37,256 bases of DNA, taken from IMG/VR virus record IMGVR_UViG_3300042303_000050, positions 1 through 37,256 of that record; one strand, given 5' to 3'. A model generated the notes under the pieces. It saw only the letters and a program-made list of their open reading frames with translations, was not told the DNA's origin and ran no database searches. A program made the translations under genes and the position numbers. Of this stretch, positions 29,470-37,256 are shown piece after piece. Within the stretch, counting starts at the first letter, position 1; each line of letters begins with the position of its first letter. This DNA is from a virus.

Positions 29470-29847
29470 CTAGCTAGGCGCACCCGTGAACTGGAATGCC
29501 ACATTGGTGCTGGTCACGTCGCCGACAGAGACGGACGTGCCGACTTGCGTGATGAACACGCTGCCGGCCAGTGTTTGCCCTGTGCCAACAGTTAGCGTCA
29601 CTGCGATCGGCGTCTCACGCGAGCTAGCGGTGTTCAGCACATTTGCAATCAAATTGCTTTTGATTTCCGCTTCATAGATGAACGTCGCATTACCTGTTGC
29701 TCCAATCAGGCCAGGCGTATATGTGCGACTGTACTCACCAAGGTTTGTGGTCTCAAGCGCATCACGCGAGATGTCTACCGTGGCGTTACGCACCACTCCG
29801 GTGTACCCGTTAATGGTGAAGTTGCCGTTAGCGCCTGTGTATGCCAT
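29470..29847 (-). CDS. Tail-tube-like protein, short form
   Basis: 125 residues, ATG 29847. The motif VRNATVDISRDALETTNLGE, then YTPGLIGATGNATFIYE, is the core of phage tail-tube proteins (a strand pair, 'e.tnlge', then 'pGl.g..g.atf.y'). This is followed by TPIAVTLTVGTGQTLAGSVF and a C-terminal strand (NVAFQFTGAPS). It probably stacks as rings or caps the tube. It shares its motif with the neighbouring 379-residue protein, so the two look like paralogues or two forms of one fold. Spacing to both neighbours is 2 bp. Confidence 0.72.
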   Translation of the reverse strand: MAYTGANGNFTINGYTGVVRNATVDISRDALETTNLGEYSRTYTPGLIGATGNATFIYEAEIKSNLIANVLNTASSRETPIAVTLTVGTGQTLAGSVFITQVGTSVSVGDVTSTNVAFQFTGAPS

Positions 29848-29849
29848 GA

Positions 29850-30254
29850 CTACAGTCTAAGCTCAGCCACCAGCGCCACACGCACATTGCTGCGCCCAGG
29901 GCTGCCGGAGCTTTCGATGCTTGGCGGCTCTTCAGCGAAAAACCACTTCAGCCCTGCGCCGGTTGCGCTGCCGTCAAGCCATGTTGTCAACGTAGAGGAT
30001 GCGCCGCTAAACAATGCCGCGGGCAGCGTCAGATCAGTTGTGGCACCTTTGGCTGAGTTGTATGCCTGCGCAATAGCGGCCGCGTTGTCGTCGGTGATGT
30101 TGTCAAAGCCGAGGCTGAGTTGCGCTTGCGATGGGCGGCTGCCCCATAGCCGGCGCGTTGTGACGCCAGATTGTGACGTGATTCCGCTTGTCGGCCATCG
30201 CGGTGCCGTAAAGCTTCGACTGGTTGGCGTGATGCTTGGAAATGCGACAGCCAT
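29850..30254 (-). CDS. Small tail protein following the tip gene
   Basis: 134 residues from ATG 30254, sharing TGATG with the tip stop; a GTG at 30257 is also possible. It begins MAVAFPSITPTSRSFTAPRW, with GVTTRRLWGSRPSQAQLSLG and FDNITDDNAAAIAQAYNSAK, giving a beta-sandwich-like start and a helix. It ends in RVALVAELRL. This 'PSI.PTSR.F..' type of protein recurs near tail-tip genes of cyanobacterial phages in my recollection. It is probably a minor tail component. The exact role is unknown. Confidence 0.72.
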   Translation of the reverse strand: MAVAFPSITPTSRSFTAPRWPTSGITSQSGVTTRRLWGSRPSQAQLSLGFDNITDDNAAAIAQAYNSAKGATTDLTLPAALFSGASSTLTTWLDGSATGAGLKWFFAEEPPSIESSGSPGRSNVRVALVAELRL

Positions 30255-33200
30255 CACTCGATCACCCAGTTGCCGGCAGTATCAAAGCCGTTTGCCAGCT
30301 CCAAAACACCTGAGGCGTTGGTTGGCATGTGAACTGCTTCAATGTTAAACGTGCCTTCCTCGTCTGGTGTAATCCGCTCGATCTGGTAGGTACGCACCTG
30401 CGTGCTGGGCAGCTTGACGGTGAACACCACGCCAACCGGAGTGGCTACCGTGCCGCCGCCGCTTACGGTCAACGTTGCATCGGCTGGCGGCGTGCCTTCT
30501 GTGCCATCCCATGCGATCACGTTGTAGGCGCCATCGGCCAGAGGCTTGGTGCTGACTAGTGCGCCATCGGCCGTGACGACGCCATTGTTGAATTCGTCGT
30601 ATTGCGTCTCATCCATTGCCACGCGGATGTAGTCGCTAGGTCCAAGTTTTGCTAGTGCGCCTTCATGGGTTGTGCGGAAGCTGATTGCGTGCGTCGGAAT
30701 GCGGCGCATCCGGACGATGAACTTGGCGGCATCAATCGCGTGCGCACGGCTAGTGACATAATCGCTGAGATCGAGCGACTCAACTGGATCGGTTGCGGTG
30801 CCGATCGCCTCACGCACCAGCGCTTCGCGCTCAGTCGGGAAGATGCCGGGATTAGTCAGATCAGTACTGGCGCGCTCTTCGCGGTAGCGCACACTGACTT
30901 GGATTGGCTCGCGCTCCTCAGGCTCAAGGTATTGCAGCTTGAAGCTGCCCTCAACGATATTGCCGGCAGTGAACAAACCCTTGATAGGCACTGCCGTGAA
31001 CTGCAGGGCCGGTCGCAAATAGAACTTGCCGTCGCTCTCGCCAAACACCAGCAGATGGGCGGCTGCGGTGTCTGCTGCCCACTGGCGAAGGTTGACGCGA
31101 TCGGCTTGCACGCCATCGAAAAAGTATTTGCGGTCGTAGCACCAATCCGCCGCTATCTCAAAGGCGTCAAGGTCGATCATTTCATCGGTGATCAGATCAC
31201 CAGCGCCGTAGGTGGCATTAGTCATCAGATCCAGCAGCACATCGGGGAACAGATGCGTGGCGCCAACCGCAAGGCTATTGCGCAGGCGCCGGCAGGTTTT
31301 GCCTCCGGTTACGTAGCAGGAGAACTGGCCGAACTGCTGCCACTCAACCGAACTCATCACGTTGATGCCTACCAAGGCCAAGTCGTCGTAGACCGGGGCG
31401 CTGCTGTTGGGAACGATCTCATTGATGTAAACCACTTCATGCTCAGGTCCGCTGCCGGCGCTGCTTTGGGCCTCTTCATAAACAAAGGCTTCCGCAAGCT
31501 TGCCCCATGTGTCGAGGTAGCTGCGATCTGCTGCGCTGCCGTAGTTGCTTGGATCCAGCTCAGGGATACCTTTCCCTTCACCGCGTACTGCGGCAATGGC
31601 AAACTGCTCAGCTGTGCGCGGCACTGATTCACCGTTAAAGGCAACGGTGACCGAACCATCAGTCACTACCTGCCGGGTGCTCAGTCGTGCATCTAGGACG
31701 TAGAGGGTATTGATACCAGTGCCTGCGCGTACCTCGAAACCAGATAGCGGTTCAATGTTGAACTCCCACTGCTTTAGCGATGGCATGTTCAACTGCACAT
31801 AGTTGAATACGTTTTGCTGCGTAGCGCCGCGAATGCCGTAAGTGTTGCTCAGGATCGTGAATGCACCGCCGCTACCGGCTTCGCGGTAGCCGATCTTGAA
31901 GAAGCTGTAGCGCTCTTCGGTGGTGGTGATCGTGTTGCTTTGGAAAACATCCACCTTGAGAGTGGAGCCGCGCTCGATGATGTCGTTTTTGCGGCTAAGG
32001 CAGGCGCGATTATCAGCTTGGGTAAAGCTGATCGAATCCTTGAGATTGCAGAATCCGTTGATGCGGATCCCGATGCGCGAACGGATACCAAACTCAACCG
32101 CTTGACATGGGCGCGTGGTTGAAACGCTTGCGATGGCGCAACGCAAAATATGGCCATCGGGCGCTGTGGCGACGTTGCGCAGTTCGTAACTGCCCGCTAG
32201 GTAGTCATCGCCATCGCGCTCAATGTTGGCTTGCGTATTGAGCGTGACTGATCCAGTGCGCACAGTCGTAAACACCGCAGTGATTTCAGTGCCGCTGCCG
32301 GTAGATATATCAGCCTCTGAAACAAACACTTCGTCCGTGCGGCTAGTGCAGATTGCAAGCGCTGAGCCGACCTTGTAGAGCTCGCCTGGGATGATCGCAT
32401 CGTCCCATGTCTTTTGGCGGCCTGCAACGGTGCCAGCTACATCAGCGCACTTTTCGATATGAATTTGCGTGGCATCAAACTTTAGGTTTTTGGTGACAGT
32501 GATGGTGCCATTGCCAGTTACGCTGGTGCCGTCTTGAATTCTGAAGACTGGCGTTTGGTTATTGTTGACCGCATCAATATCAATGTCGCCTCCGCCGCCG
32601 CTAGCGCTAACGCTAGTCACAACAGTGACACCATCTACAACTGCCGTGGTTGTAGTGAGGCTGACGTTGCTTAACGTTGCTCGTTTAATCTTTTGGGTTG
32701 CTTTTGTGCGGACCCTGATTTTGACGGTGTACTTGCAGACCGCTTCGTCGTCGTCGTCCGTGATGGCAGGATTGGTAAAGGTAACGCGGAACTTGCTTGC
32801 TTTTAGCACTTCAATATCGGTGTCGATATTATCGCTGTCGTCGTAAACGCCGAGCCCAGTTGTATCAAAAGTAAAAGTTGCGTTTAGCGTACCAATGCCT
32901 TCGGAGTCGATTGTTACGCTGTTGACAGTTGCACTCAGTCGGCTTTTTAGATCTGAAACTGATTCATCGTCGTATTCGTAAACCCACTTTGCGCGGCTGT
33001 CTTGACTTGCTGGTTTGTTGTAACCAGCAGCGCCTTCTTTTGTGATCTGCTCTTTGCTGACGCTCCATGCTGCCGTATTGGTCAGCGTGCGTAGATCGCG
33101 GCTAAACTCCGTGTCCTTGTCGCTACTGGGATAGAGCTTGTAGGTAATTGTGCTGCCGACGCTGCCGACGCTGCCGCTGACCAATCCGCTGCGGCTGCTG

Positions 33201-34147
33201 AAATAGGTCTGCGCCTTCTTGCGTTGTGCCCATGCAACATCGTCAATCTTGCACTTCACTTGCGCATCGCCGTCTTCGCCTTCGGGCACCAACTGCGCTT
33301 GTACACGCGGACGAATCACTGGATTGACCTTAAAGCCAAAGTCATTACCGATGAGCGTGTAGACGCCAAAGATTGTTTGATTACTTGGGCGAGTGGCGCT
33401 GCTGAAGTCTGCCGCCCAGCTGCTGCCACGACGCACCATGAACACATCGGATCCGCCTGCGTTTTGCGCGTTGCCCACATCACTGGCCGCAGCACGACCA
33501 AAGATTTGATCACCGGATGCAATGCGTGTGGTTAAGCCACTACCCACTCGGCCATAAACGGTGAGCCTGCTTCCGGCGCTGTTGGCTGTGCTGTTGCCAA
33601 AGTCGTAACTAGCCAGTGTGTTGCCGCCAGCCGCAAAGTTTTTGGCGTCAATGCCGCCAATCGGGCCTTCGCCGATCATGAAGATGGCACGCAGCAGCTG
33701 GCTACCGCCGAGGCTGTAGATCTGACTCCACAGCATCGGGGTGCTTACGCGCACGCCGCCGTAGGTTGTGCCGCTGATGGCCTCACGCAGCGCATACACC
33801 AGCGGGATGGTGCTGCCCAGTGTGGTGATGTCCTGCGTGCTGTCGAAGCCGTAGCGCGGGGTATAGCGCTGGTTGTTGGTGATCGGTGCATCGCTGCGGT
33901 TGCGTGCCTGCAACTGCGCCGGCCGGCCACCTTGCTGCTGCGGAACGCTTGGCTTCAGGAATGACGCTGCAATTTGAAAGCCAATGCCAATCACGCTGAG
34001 GGTGATGGCGATGATCGTTTCAACGCCTGCAACTACTGCCGGCTCCGGCTGCTCCTTGGCATGTCGCGCCACTTCAGCCTTGAAGTACAGATACTGCTCG
34101 TCTGTCAGGCCCAGCAGGCTTGCGAGGTAGCGATCAGAAGGCAGCAT
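30254..34147 (-). CDS. Tail tip/host-specificity protein (lambda J-like)
   Basis: 1297 residues from ATG 34147 (MLPSDRYLASLLGLTDEQY), sharing TGATG with the upstream stop; the frame is open to 34198 but overlaps the previous gene. A hydrophobic helix (TIIAITLSVIGIGFQIAASF) lies near residue 60. The middle is large and beta-rich. A J-like tip module is clear in the C-terminal third: LDLMTNATYGAGDLITDEMI, then DAFEIAADWCYDRKYFFDGV, EGSFKLQYLEPEEREPIQVS, and repeated fibronectin-like strands toward the end. J-type proteins form the tail tip ring and central fibre, and contact the receptor. Position after the L- and K-like genes matches the lambda order. Confidence 0.88.
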   Translation of the reverse strand: MLPSDRYLASLLGLTDEQYLYFKAEVARHAKEQPEPAVVAGVETIIAITLSVIGIGFQIAASFLKPSVPQQQGGRPAQLQARNRSDAPITNNQRYTPRYGFDSTQDITTLGSTIPLVYALREAISGTTYGGVRVSTPMLWSQIYSLGGSQLLRAIFMIGEGPIGGIDAKNFAAGGNTLASYDFGNSTANSAGSRLTVYGRVGSGLTTRIASGDQIFGRAAASDVGNAQNAGGSDVFMVRRGSSWAADFSSATRPSNQTIFGVYTLIGNDFGFKVNPVIRPRVQAQLVPEGEDGDAQVKCKIDDVAWAQRKKAQTYFSSRSGLVSGSVGSVGSTITYKLYPSSDKDTEFSRDLRTLTNTAAWSVSKEQITKEGAAGYNKPASQDSRAKWVYEYDDESVSDLKSRLSATVNSVTIDSEGIGTLNATFTFDTTGLGVYDDSDNIDTDIEVLKASKFRVTFTNPAITDDDDEAVCKYTVKIRVRTKATQKIKRATLSNVSLTTTTAVVDGVTVVTSVSASGGGGDIDIDAVNNNQTPVFRIQDGTSVTGNGTITVTKNLKFDATQIHIEKCADVAGTVAGRQKTWDDAIIPGELYKVGSALAICTSRTDEVFVSEADISTGSGTEITAVFTTVRTGSVTLNTQANIERDGDDYLAGSYELRNVATAPDGHILRCAIASVSTTRPCQAVEFGIRSRIGIRINGFCNLKDSISFTQADNRACLSRKNDIIERGSTLKVDVFQSNTITTTEERYSFFKIGYREAGSGGAFTILSNTYGIRGATQQNVFNYVQLNMPSLKQWEFNIEPLSGFEVRAGTGINTLYVLDARLSTRQVVTDGSVTVAFNGESVPRTAEQFAIAAVRGEGKGIPELDPSNYGSAADRSYLDTWGKLAEAFVYEEAQSSAGSGPEHEVVYINEIVPNSSAPVYDDLALVGINVMSSVEWQQFGQFSCYVTGGKTCRRLRNSLAVGATHLFPDVLLDLMTNATYGAGDLITDEMIDLDAFEIAADWCYDRKYFFDGVQADRVNLRQWAADTAAAHLLVFGESDGKFYLRPALQFTAVPIKGLFTAGNIVEGSFKLQYLEPEEREPIQVSVRYREERASTDLTNPGIFPTEREALVREAIGTATDPVESLDLSDYVTSRAHAIDAAKFIVRMRRIPTHAISFRTTHEGALAKLGPSDYIRVAMDETQYDEFNNGVVTADGALVSTKPLADGAYNVIAWDGTEGTPPADATLTVSGGGTVATPVGVVFTVKLPSTQVRTYQIERITPDEEGTFNIEAVHMPTNASGVLELANGFDTAGNWVIE

Positions 34148-34521
34148 CAGCGAAAGGTGTAAAAGCGAAGACTTGGCATATACGACAGCGGCACCCATTG
34201 GACGCCACGTCTGTGATGCACCAACAAAAGCCCATCATCTACAACGATACTTACGCCAAGGCCGGCTGGGCCATTGCGGATCAGCGTTACGGCGTGCTGC
34301 TGCGGGCCATCAAGTTCAACGGTGCCATCACGCCATAACTGCTCCAGCTCTGGCCAATGCTTCTGTTCGGCAAGCTGCAGCCACTGTGCATTCATTTGTG
34401 GGTGTGCAATGCCAGCGTCATCCAAGATGCGCCACACCATCACCAGGCAGTCAGCCGCGACGCCATCATCAGGATCGGCGCCAAACTCATGTGGCAGCCC
34501 AATCCAACGTTTCCAGTCCAT
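34147..34521 (-). CDS. NlpC/P60-like tail assembly protein (lambda K-like)
   Basis: 124 residues, ATG 34521. It begins MDWKRWIGLPHEFGADPDDG, then GVAADCLVMVWRILDDAG, giving the catalytic-type Cys in an AADC helix start, and later GLLLVHHRRGVQWVPLSYMP, giving the His. This matches the compact NlpC/P60 fold used in phage tail tips for tail assembly or peptidoglycan cutting at DNA entry. It is located between the L-like and J-like genes, the lambda K position. Four-base overlaps with both neighbours indicate coupling. Confidence 0.8.
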   Translation of the reverse strand: MDWKRWIGLPHEFGADPDDGVAADCLVMVWRILDDAGIAHPQMNAQWLQLAEQKHWPELEQLWRDGTVELDGPQQHAVTLIRNGPAGLGVSIVVDDGLLLVHHRRGVQWVPLSYMPSLRFYTFR

Positions 34522-35000
34522 TAACTGATCACCACGTTGCCGGTGCTGGGCAAGGCGCCAACAATGCCAGTGGTTAGGCGGCGCTTAGGGATGTCGCCTT
34601 TGGTGGCATCAAGCGGACTGGAAAGCTTAAGGATCACGCGCTCGGTGTCCATTTCGTACTGCGCCACGCGCCATAGCTCAGACCGCACCAATGCATCATC
34701 AGCAAATGTTTCTGGGTCAAGGCTGACGGTTTTGATGTCCAGCAGCCAGCGCGACTCAACTGCCTCAGCAAAGATGTTGACGCTGATCGGATCCAATCCT
34801 GCAACAAGACTGGATTCGCTGCGGTCGCCGCCCTTACTGCCAGCGCCCAGCGTGTAGCCGAATGGCGCAAACGCATAAGTCACGCTGCTGTAGGTGCGTG
34901 TTTGATTGATGGAAAAGTTTTGATAGGCGTAAACCGGCGAGGTTGGCGTGCCGTCGCTTTGCAGGAAGCGTGCGTAGTTGACGAATGCAAATGTGCTCAT
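34521..35000 (-). CDS. Minor tail protein (lambda L-like position, DUF1833-type)
   Basis: 159 residues, ATG 35000 overlapping the tape measure stop (ATGA). Sequence: STFAFVNYARFLQSDGTPTS at the start, then FEAVESR-type beta segments (SVNIFAEAVESRWLLDIKTV), VILKLSSPLDATKGDIPKRR, and ending GALPSTGNVVIS. The central 'L.L.SPlda....iP.r..' line is shared by L/DUF1833-like minor tail proteins. It probably forms part of the tail tip around the tape measure end. No Cys cluster is present, so the iron-sulfur site known in lambda L is lacking. Confidence 0.72.
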   Translation of the reverse strand: MSTFAFVNYARFLQSDGTPTSPVYAYQNFSINQTRTYSSVTYAFAPFGYTLGAGSKGGDRSESSLVAGLDPISVNIFAEAVESRWLLDIKTVSLDPETFADDALVRSELWRVAQYEMDTERVILKLSSPLDATKGDIPKRRLTTGIVGALPSTGNVVIS

Positions 35001-37213
35001 GCCATGCCTACGCGCTTACGTGTTTTTACTGAATTTTGCAGTGTTTGCAGTGTAAGCGCCCTGCCGCGTTCTGCTGCCAACGCAATGCCACGCTGATGCT
35101 GCTCAGTGGTGACGTATTCAACGCCATTAATCACGGTCGATTCGTATTTCACCTCGATCGGTTTTTGCTGCATTGCGCTACCGCCAGCATTCATCTGGCG
35201 ATTGGCAGTTTGCTGATTCAACATCGCCCGCGTGTCATTGCCTTGACGGTTTGTGGCTTGCTGGGCTAATGCGGCGCGGGTATCGGCATTGGATACGACG
35301 CTGCCGCTAACACCAGGCACAAACAACTCGGGACCACGCTCGCCGACAATGTAAGGCTGGTTGCCGCTGACTGGGCCGCCGTTGGCGCGACCTGGCAACA
35401 GTGAAGGCAGAAAGAATCCTTCCGCAAAGCCAGCACCTCCGGGCATTGCTACTGGACCTCCCCCGCTAAATAGCCCGCCGCCTCCGCCGCCTAATGCCTT
35501 GAGAATTGTTTGGAATATAATCATCGCCATTTGCTTAGCAATGATTTCTGTTGCCATACTAATAAACGCACTGCCAATACTTTTAAACGCATCAGCCAAA
35601 GCTTCCTCAGTTGATTTGGCGCCAGTCGCAATGTCTTGGAACGCAGCGCCAAAAGCGTCGCCTATGGCATTGGCGCCAGTGACGGCCATATTAATTGGAT
35701 TGGTCAGTGCTTGCAGTTCTTCCCTATATTTAGCTATTTGCTGCTCGCCAGTATTTGGCATCAAGTTGATGTCAGTCCTAAACGCGCCAGCGCCGCCAGG
35801 TAGCATTTCATCCGCTGTTAAGCCTGCGCGCTTGTAGTATTCTTCAAGCTGTTTTTTGATTTCATCAGTTTGGAGCTTTAGCGTTTCCAGTCGTTTGATT
35901 TCATTGTTTAGATCTGTTAAATTGATACGCTGCTCTGCGTTTTTAAGTTCGCCAATCTGCTTTGCTCGATCCTCGAAATCGTATTGAATTTGCAAGCGTT
36001 TCCGCTCCGTTTCCGAAGCTGTGTCTAGTAAAACTACTTGACGACTAAATTGCGTGCCGAGTTGATCGCCAACTTCAAGCGATCGTTCAAGCTCTTGCCG
36101 TAGCTTTTCCGCTTCACGCGCTGCTTTTTCGGCCGCTTTTTCTGCGTCTGATTTACCACCACGACCTTTGCCGCCACCGGCTGCGGCGCCCAATAAAGGC
36201 GGCAAAGTAGTAATGCTTGGTGCGGATGGCGTCCTTGCTTGCTGTTGGCGCAGTCTGTAATCCGCTCGCTGCTGCTCGATATTTCGCTGACGCATGTCAG
36301 CCATCATGCCTTGCTGTGTGAATGGATTAAGCCTCATGGCTCGCACCGCTGCATCAGCATTTCGCGCAAATTGAGCTTCTCGATCTCTGGCGCCGCCAGC
36401 GTTATTAGCTTCGTCTAGGATTCGTTGTATCTCGCTAACGACGGCAGTTGCTTGAGTTAGCGCCCATTGAAAAACTGGCGCTAAAGTTCTGCCAATAGTT
36501 TGCGCTAATACTTGGATTGAATCCTGCAATGTGCTGAGTCTGCCGTTTAGCGTATCACTCTGAGCGATAGCGCCATTGGCATATTTACCGCCGGCATCAG
36601 TAAGTTTTTGAATTGCGAATTCAACCGCTTCTGCGCTGATGCGTCCTTTTTCAAGTGCCTTTTGGAACTCCTCGCCGCTTAAACCATATTCCTCACGCAA
36701 TACCTGCTGCAGTGCAACACCACGTTCTTGAAACTGCAGTAGTTCTTCGCCTTGTAACCTACCCTTTGCCTGAACTTGTCCATAGGCCGTAACCAATCCT
36801 TGCAGTTCGGCTCCGGTTGCGCCGCTGACATCCGCAAGCCTGCGCGTTGTTTCAACGACCTTATTTGTCTCAACTCCAAACGCCTGCAGTCTCTTGGCTG
36901 AATCAATCAGCTCTGAACTAGTAAAAGGCGTTACAGCACCAAGTTGCTGCAGATCTTTGATGATCTGCCCAGCTTTTTCTGCGCTACCTGTTAAAACCTG
37001 AAGGCTGCGTGTTTGGGTTTCAATTTCAGCTGCATTAACAAAAACAAACTTAGCGGCTTGAATAAGAGAAAACGCAGCCGCAAGCTTGCCTATCGCGCCA
37101 CCAAGATCGCCTATTGCACGCTCTGTTTGCTGCGACTGCGACTGAACCTCGCGCAGCTTGCTAACCGCGTTGCGGCTGTCGACGTTAATGGCAACGTTGG
37201 CGACAACCGACAC
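34997..37213 (-). CDS. Tail tape measure protein
   Basis: 738 residues with a GTG start at 37213 behind an AGGT ribosome site. The N-terminal 270 residues show the tape-measure N-domain: NAAEIETQTRSLQVLTGSAE, TPFTSSELIDSAKRLQAFGV, TRRLADVSGATGAELQGLVT, QGEELLQFQERGVALQQVLR. The middle is a long coiled coil (KAAREAEKLRQELERSLEV). A hydrophobic stretch (AMIIFQTILKALGGGGGGLF) and a Gly-rich segment follow near residue 570. The protein sets tail length and may be ejected with DNA. At about 0.15 nm per residue it predicts a tail near 110 nm. It fits a siphovirus. The genes downstream are L-, K- and J-like. Confidence 0.93.
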   Translation of the reverse strand: MSVVANVAINVDSRNAVSKLREVQSQSQQTERAIGDLGGAIGKLAAAFSLIQAAKFVFVNAAEIETQTRSLQVLTGSAEKAGQIIKDLQQLGAVTPFTSSELIDSAKRLQAFGVETNKVVETTRRLADVSGATGAELQGLVTAYGQVQAKGRLQGEELLQFQERGVALQQVLREEYGLSGEEFQKALEKGRISAEAVEFAIQKLTDAGGKYANGAIAQSDTLNGRLSTLQDSIQVLAQTIGRTLAPVFQWALTQATAVVSEIQRILDEANNAGGARDREAQFARNADAAVRAMRLNPFTQQGMMADMRQRNIEQQRADYRLRQQQARTPSAPSITTLPPLLGAAAGGGKGRGGKSDAEKAAEKAAREAEKLRQELERSLEVGDQLGTQFSRQVVLLDTASETERKRLQIQYDFEDRAKQIGELKNAEQRINLTDLNNEIKRLETLKLQTDEIKKQLEEYYKRAGLTADEMLPGGAGAFRTDINLMPNTGEQQIAKYREELQALTNPINMAVTGANAIGDAFGAAFQDIATGAKSTEEALADAFKSIGSAFISMATEIIAKQMAMIIFQTILKALGGGGGGLFSGGGPVAMPGGAGFAEGFFLPSLLPGRANGGPVSGNQPYIVGERGPELFVPGVSGSVVSNADTRAALAQQATNRQGNDTRAMLNQQTANRQMNAGGSAMQQKPIEVKYESTVINGVEYVTTEQHQRGIALAAERGRALTLQTLQNSVKTRKRVGMA

Positions 37214-37216
37214 GAC

Positions 37217-37256
37217 TTACCTACGGCTTTGCTTCATTCTAGGATCCTGTTCTTCG
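37217..37256 (-). CDS. C-terminal end of gene upstream of the tape measure (partial; probable tail assembly chaperone)
   Basis: The minus-strand frame entering at the window edge reads EEQDPRMKQSRR and stops at TAA 37219-37217, three bases before the tape measure GTG. An acidic-then-basic C-terminus directly before a tape measure gene is the usual place of the G/T-type tail assembly chaperone. Only 12 residues are visible, so the identity rests on position alone. Confidence 0.45.
   Translation of the reverse strand, partial: EEQDPRMKQSRR

Noticed and set aside
30665-31627. 320-codon plus-strand open frame
   Set aside because: It lies entirely inside the tail-tip gene, has no domain-like sequence, and is a reverse-complement shadow of that well-supported protein.
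1-37256. tRNA genes
   Set aside because: Reading the intergenic stretches showed no cloverleaf with a T-loop GTTCRA-type box; all gaps over 100 bp were checked only by eye.

Overview
The window is most of a tailed-phage genome of siphovirus type: terminase, DUF4055-type portal, MuF-like head protein, a tape measure followed by tail-tip genes of lambda L/K/J order, and no contractile-sheath genes. The host is very probably a cyanobacterium. A cyAbrB-type transcription factor (otherwise typical of cyanobacteria), a primary-type sigma-70 protein, and several small proteins of cyanophage style (one beginning MTDYPITPPPE, one beginning MATNFVWGINTLE) all point that way. The sequence is moderately GC-rich and tightly packed, with many ATGA or TGATG overlaps. 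I see no integrase, repressor, tRNA or CRISPR array, so nothing here supports lysogeny.

Layout. (1) Positions 1-9858, minus strand, read right to left: RHH protein, primase-helicase, a repeat-rich control region (7021-7380), a second RHH protein, a beta sliding clamp, small and large terminase, cyAbrB, portal, MuF-like head protein, and a scaffold-like gene cut by the left edge. (2) Positions 9877-21213, plus strand: an early/replication block. It holds a helicase-DNA methyltransferase fusion, an HNH gene inserted at the front of a second helicase, a VRR-NUC nuclease, a secreted RlpA-like protein, several tiny proteins, an exonuclease plus Bet/RecT annealing pair, SSB, DUF3310, dCTP deaminase and a sigma factor. 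(3) Positions 21237-37256, minus strand: HNH nuclease, two-domain endolysin, two small membrane proteins, small tail-region genes, an S74 fibre, a pectate-lyase-like spike, two tail-tube-like proteins, the tail tip, tape measure, and the last codons of a gene upstream of it.

The two minus blocks would form one long late unit if the map is circular: primase, clamp, terminase, portal, head, [missing], tape measure, tail, fibres, lysis. Major capsid, head-completion and tail-chaperone genes are not in the window, and both edges cut through genes, so a segment is missing between position 37256 and position 1.

How the genes work together (inference): the phage supplies its own primase-helicase, clamp, SSB and recombinase but no DNA polymerase in this window, so it probably recruits the host replicase through its own clamp. 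Its sigma factor and cyAbrB protein could redirect host RNA polymerase.

The most unusual items are: (a) an HNH gene that breaks a helicase gene exactly at the P-loop and is followed by a second, differently coded copy of the lost 5' end that restores the helicase; (b) twelve copies of CGGACGCAA (one with a mismatch) arranged in two opposing, helically phased groups beside RHH and primase genes; (c) the phage-borne cyAbrB and sigma factor; (d) repeated GC-rich hairpins in the tail/lysis intergenic regions.
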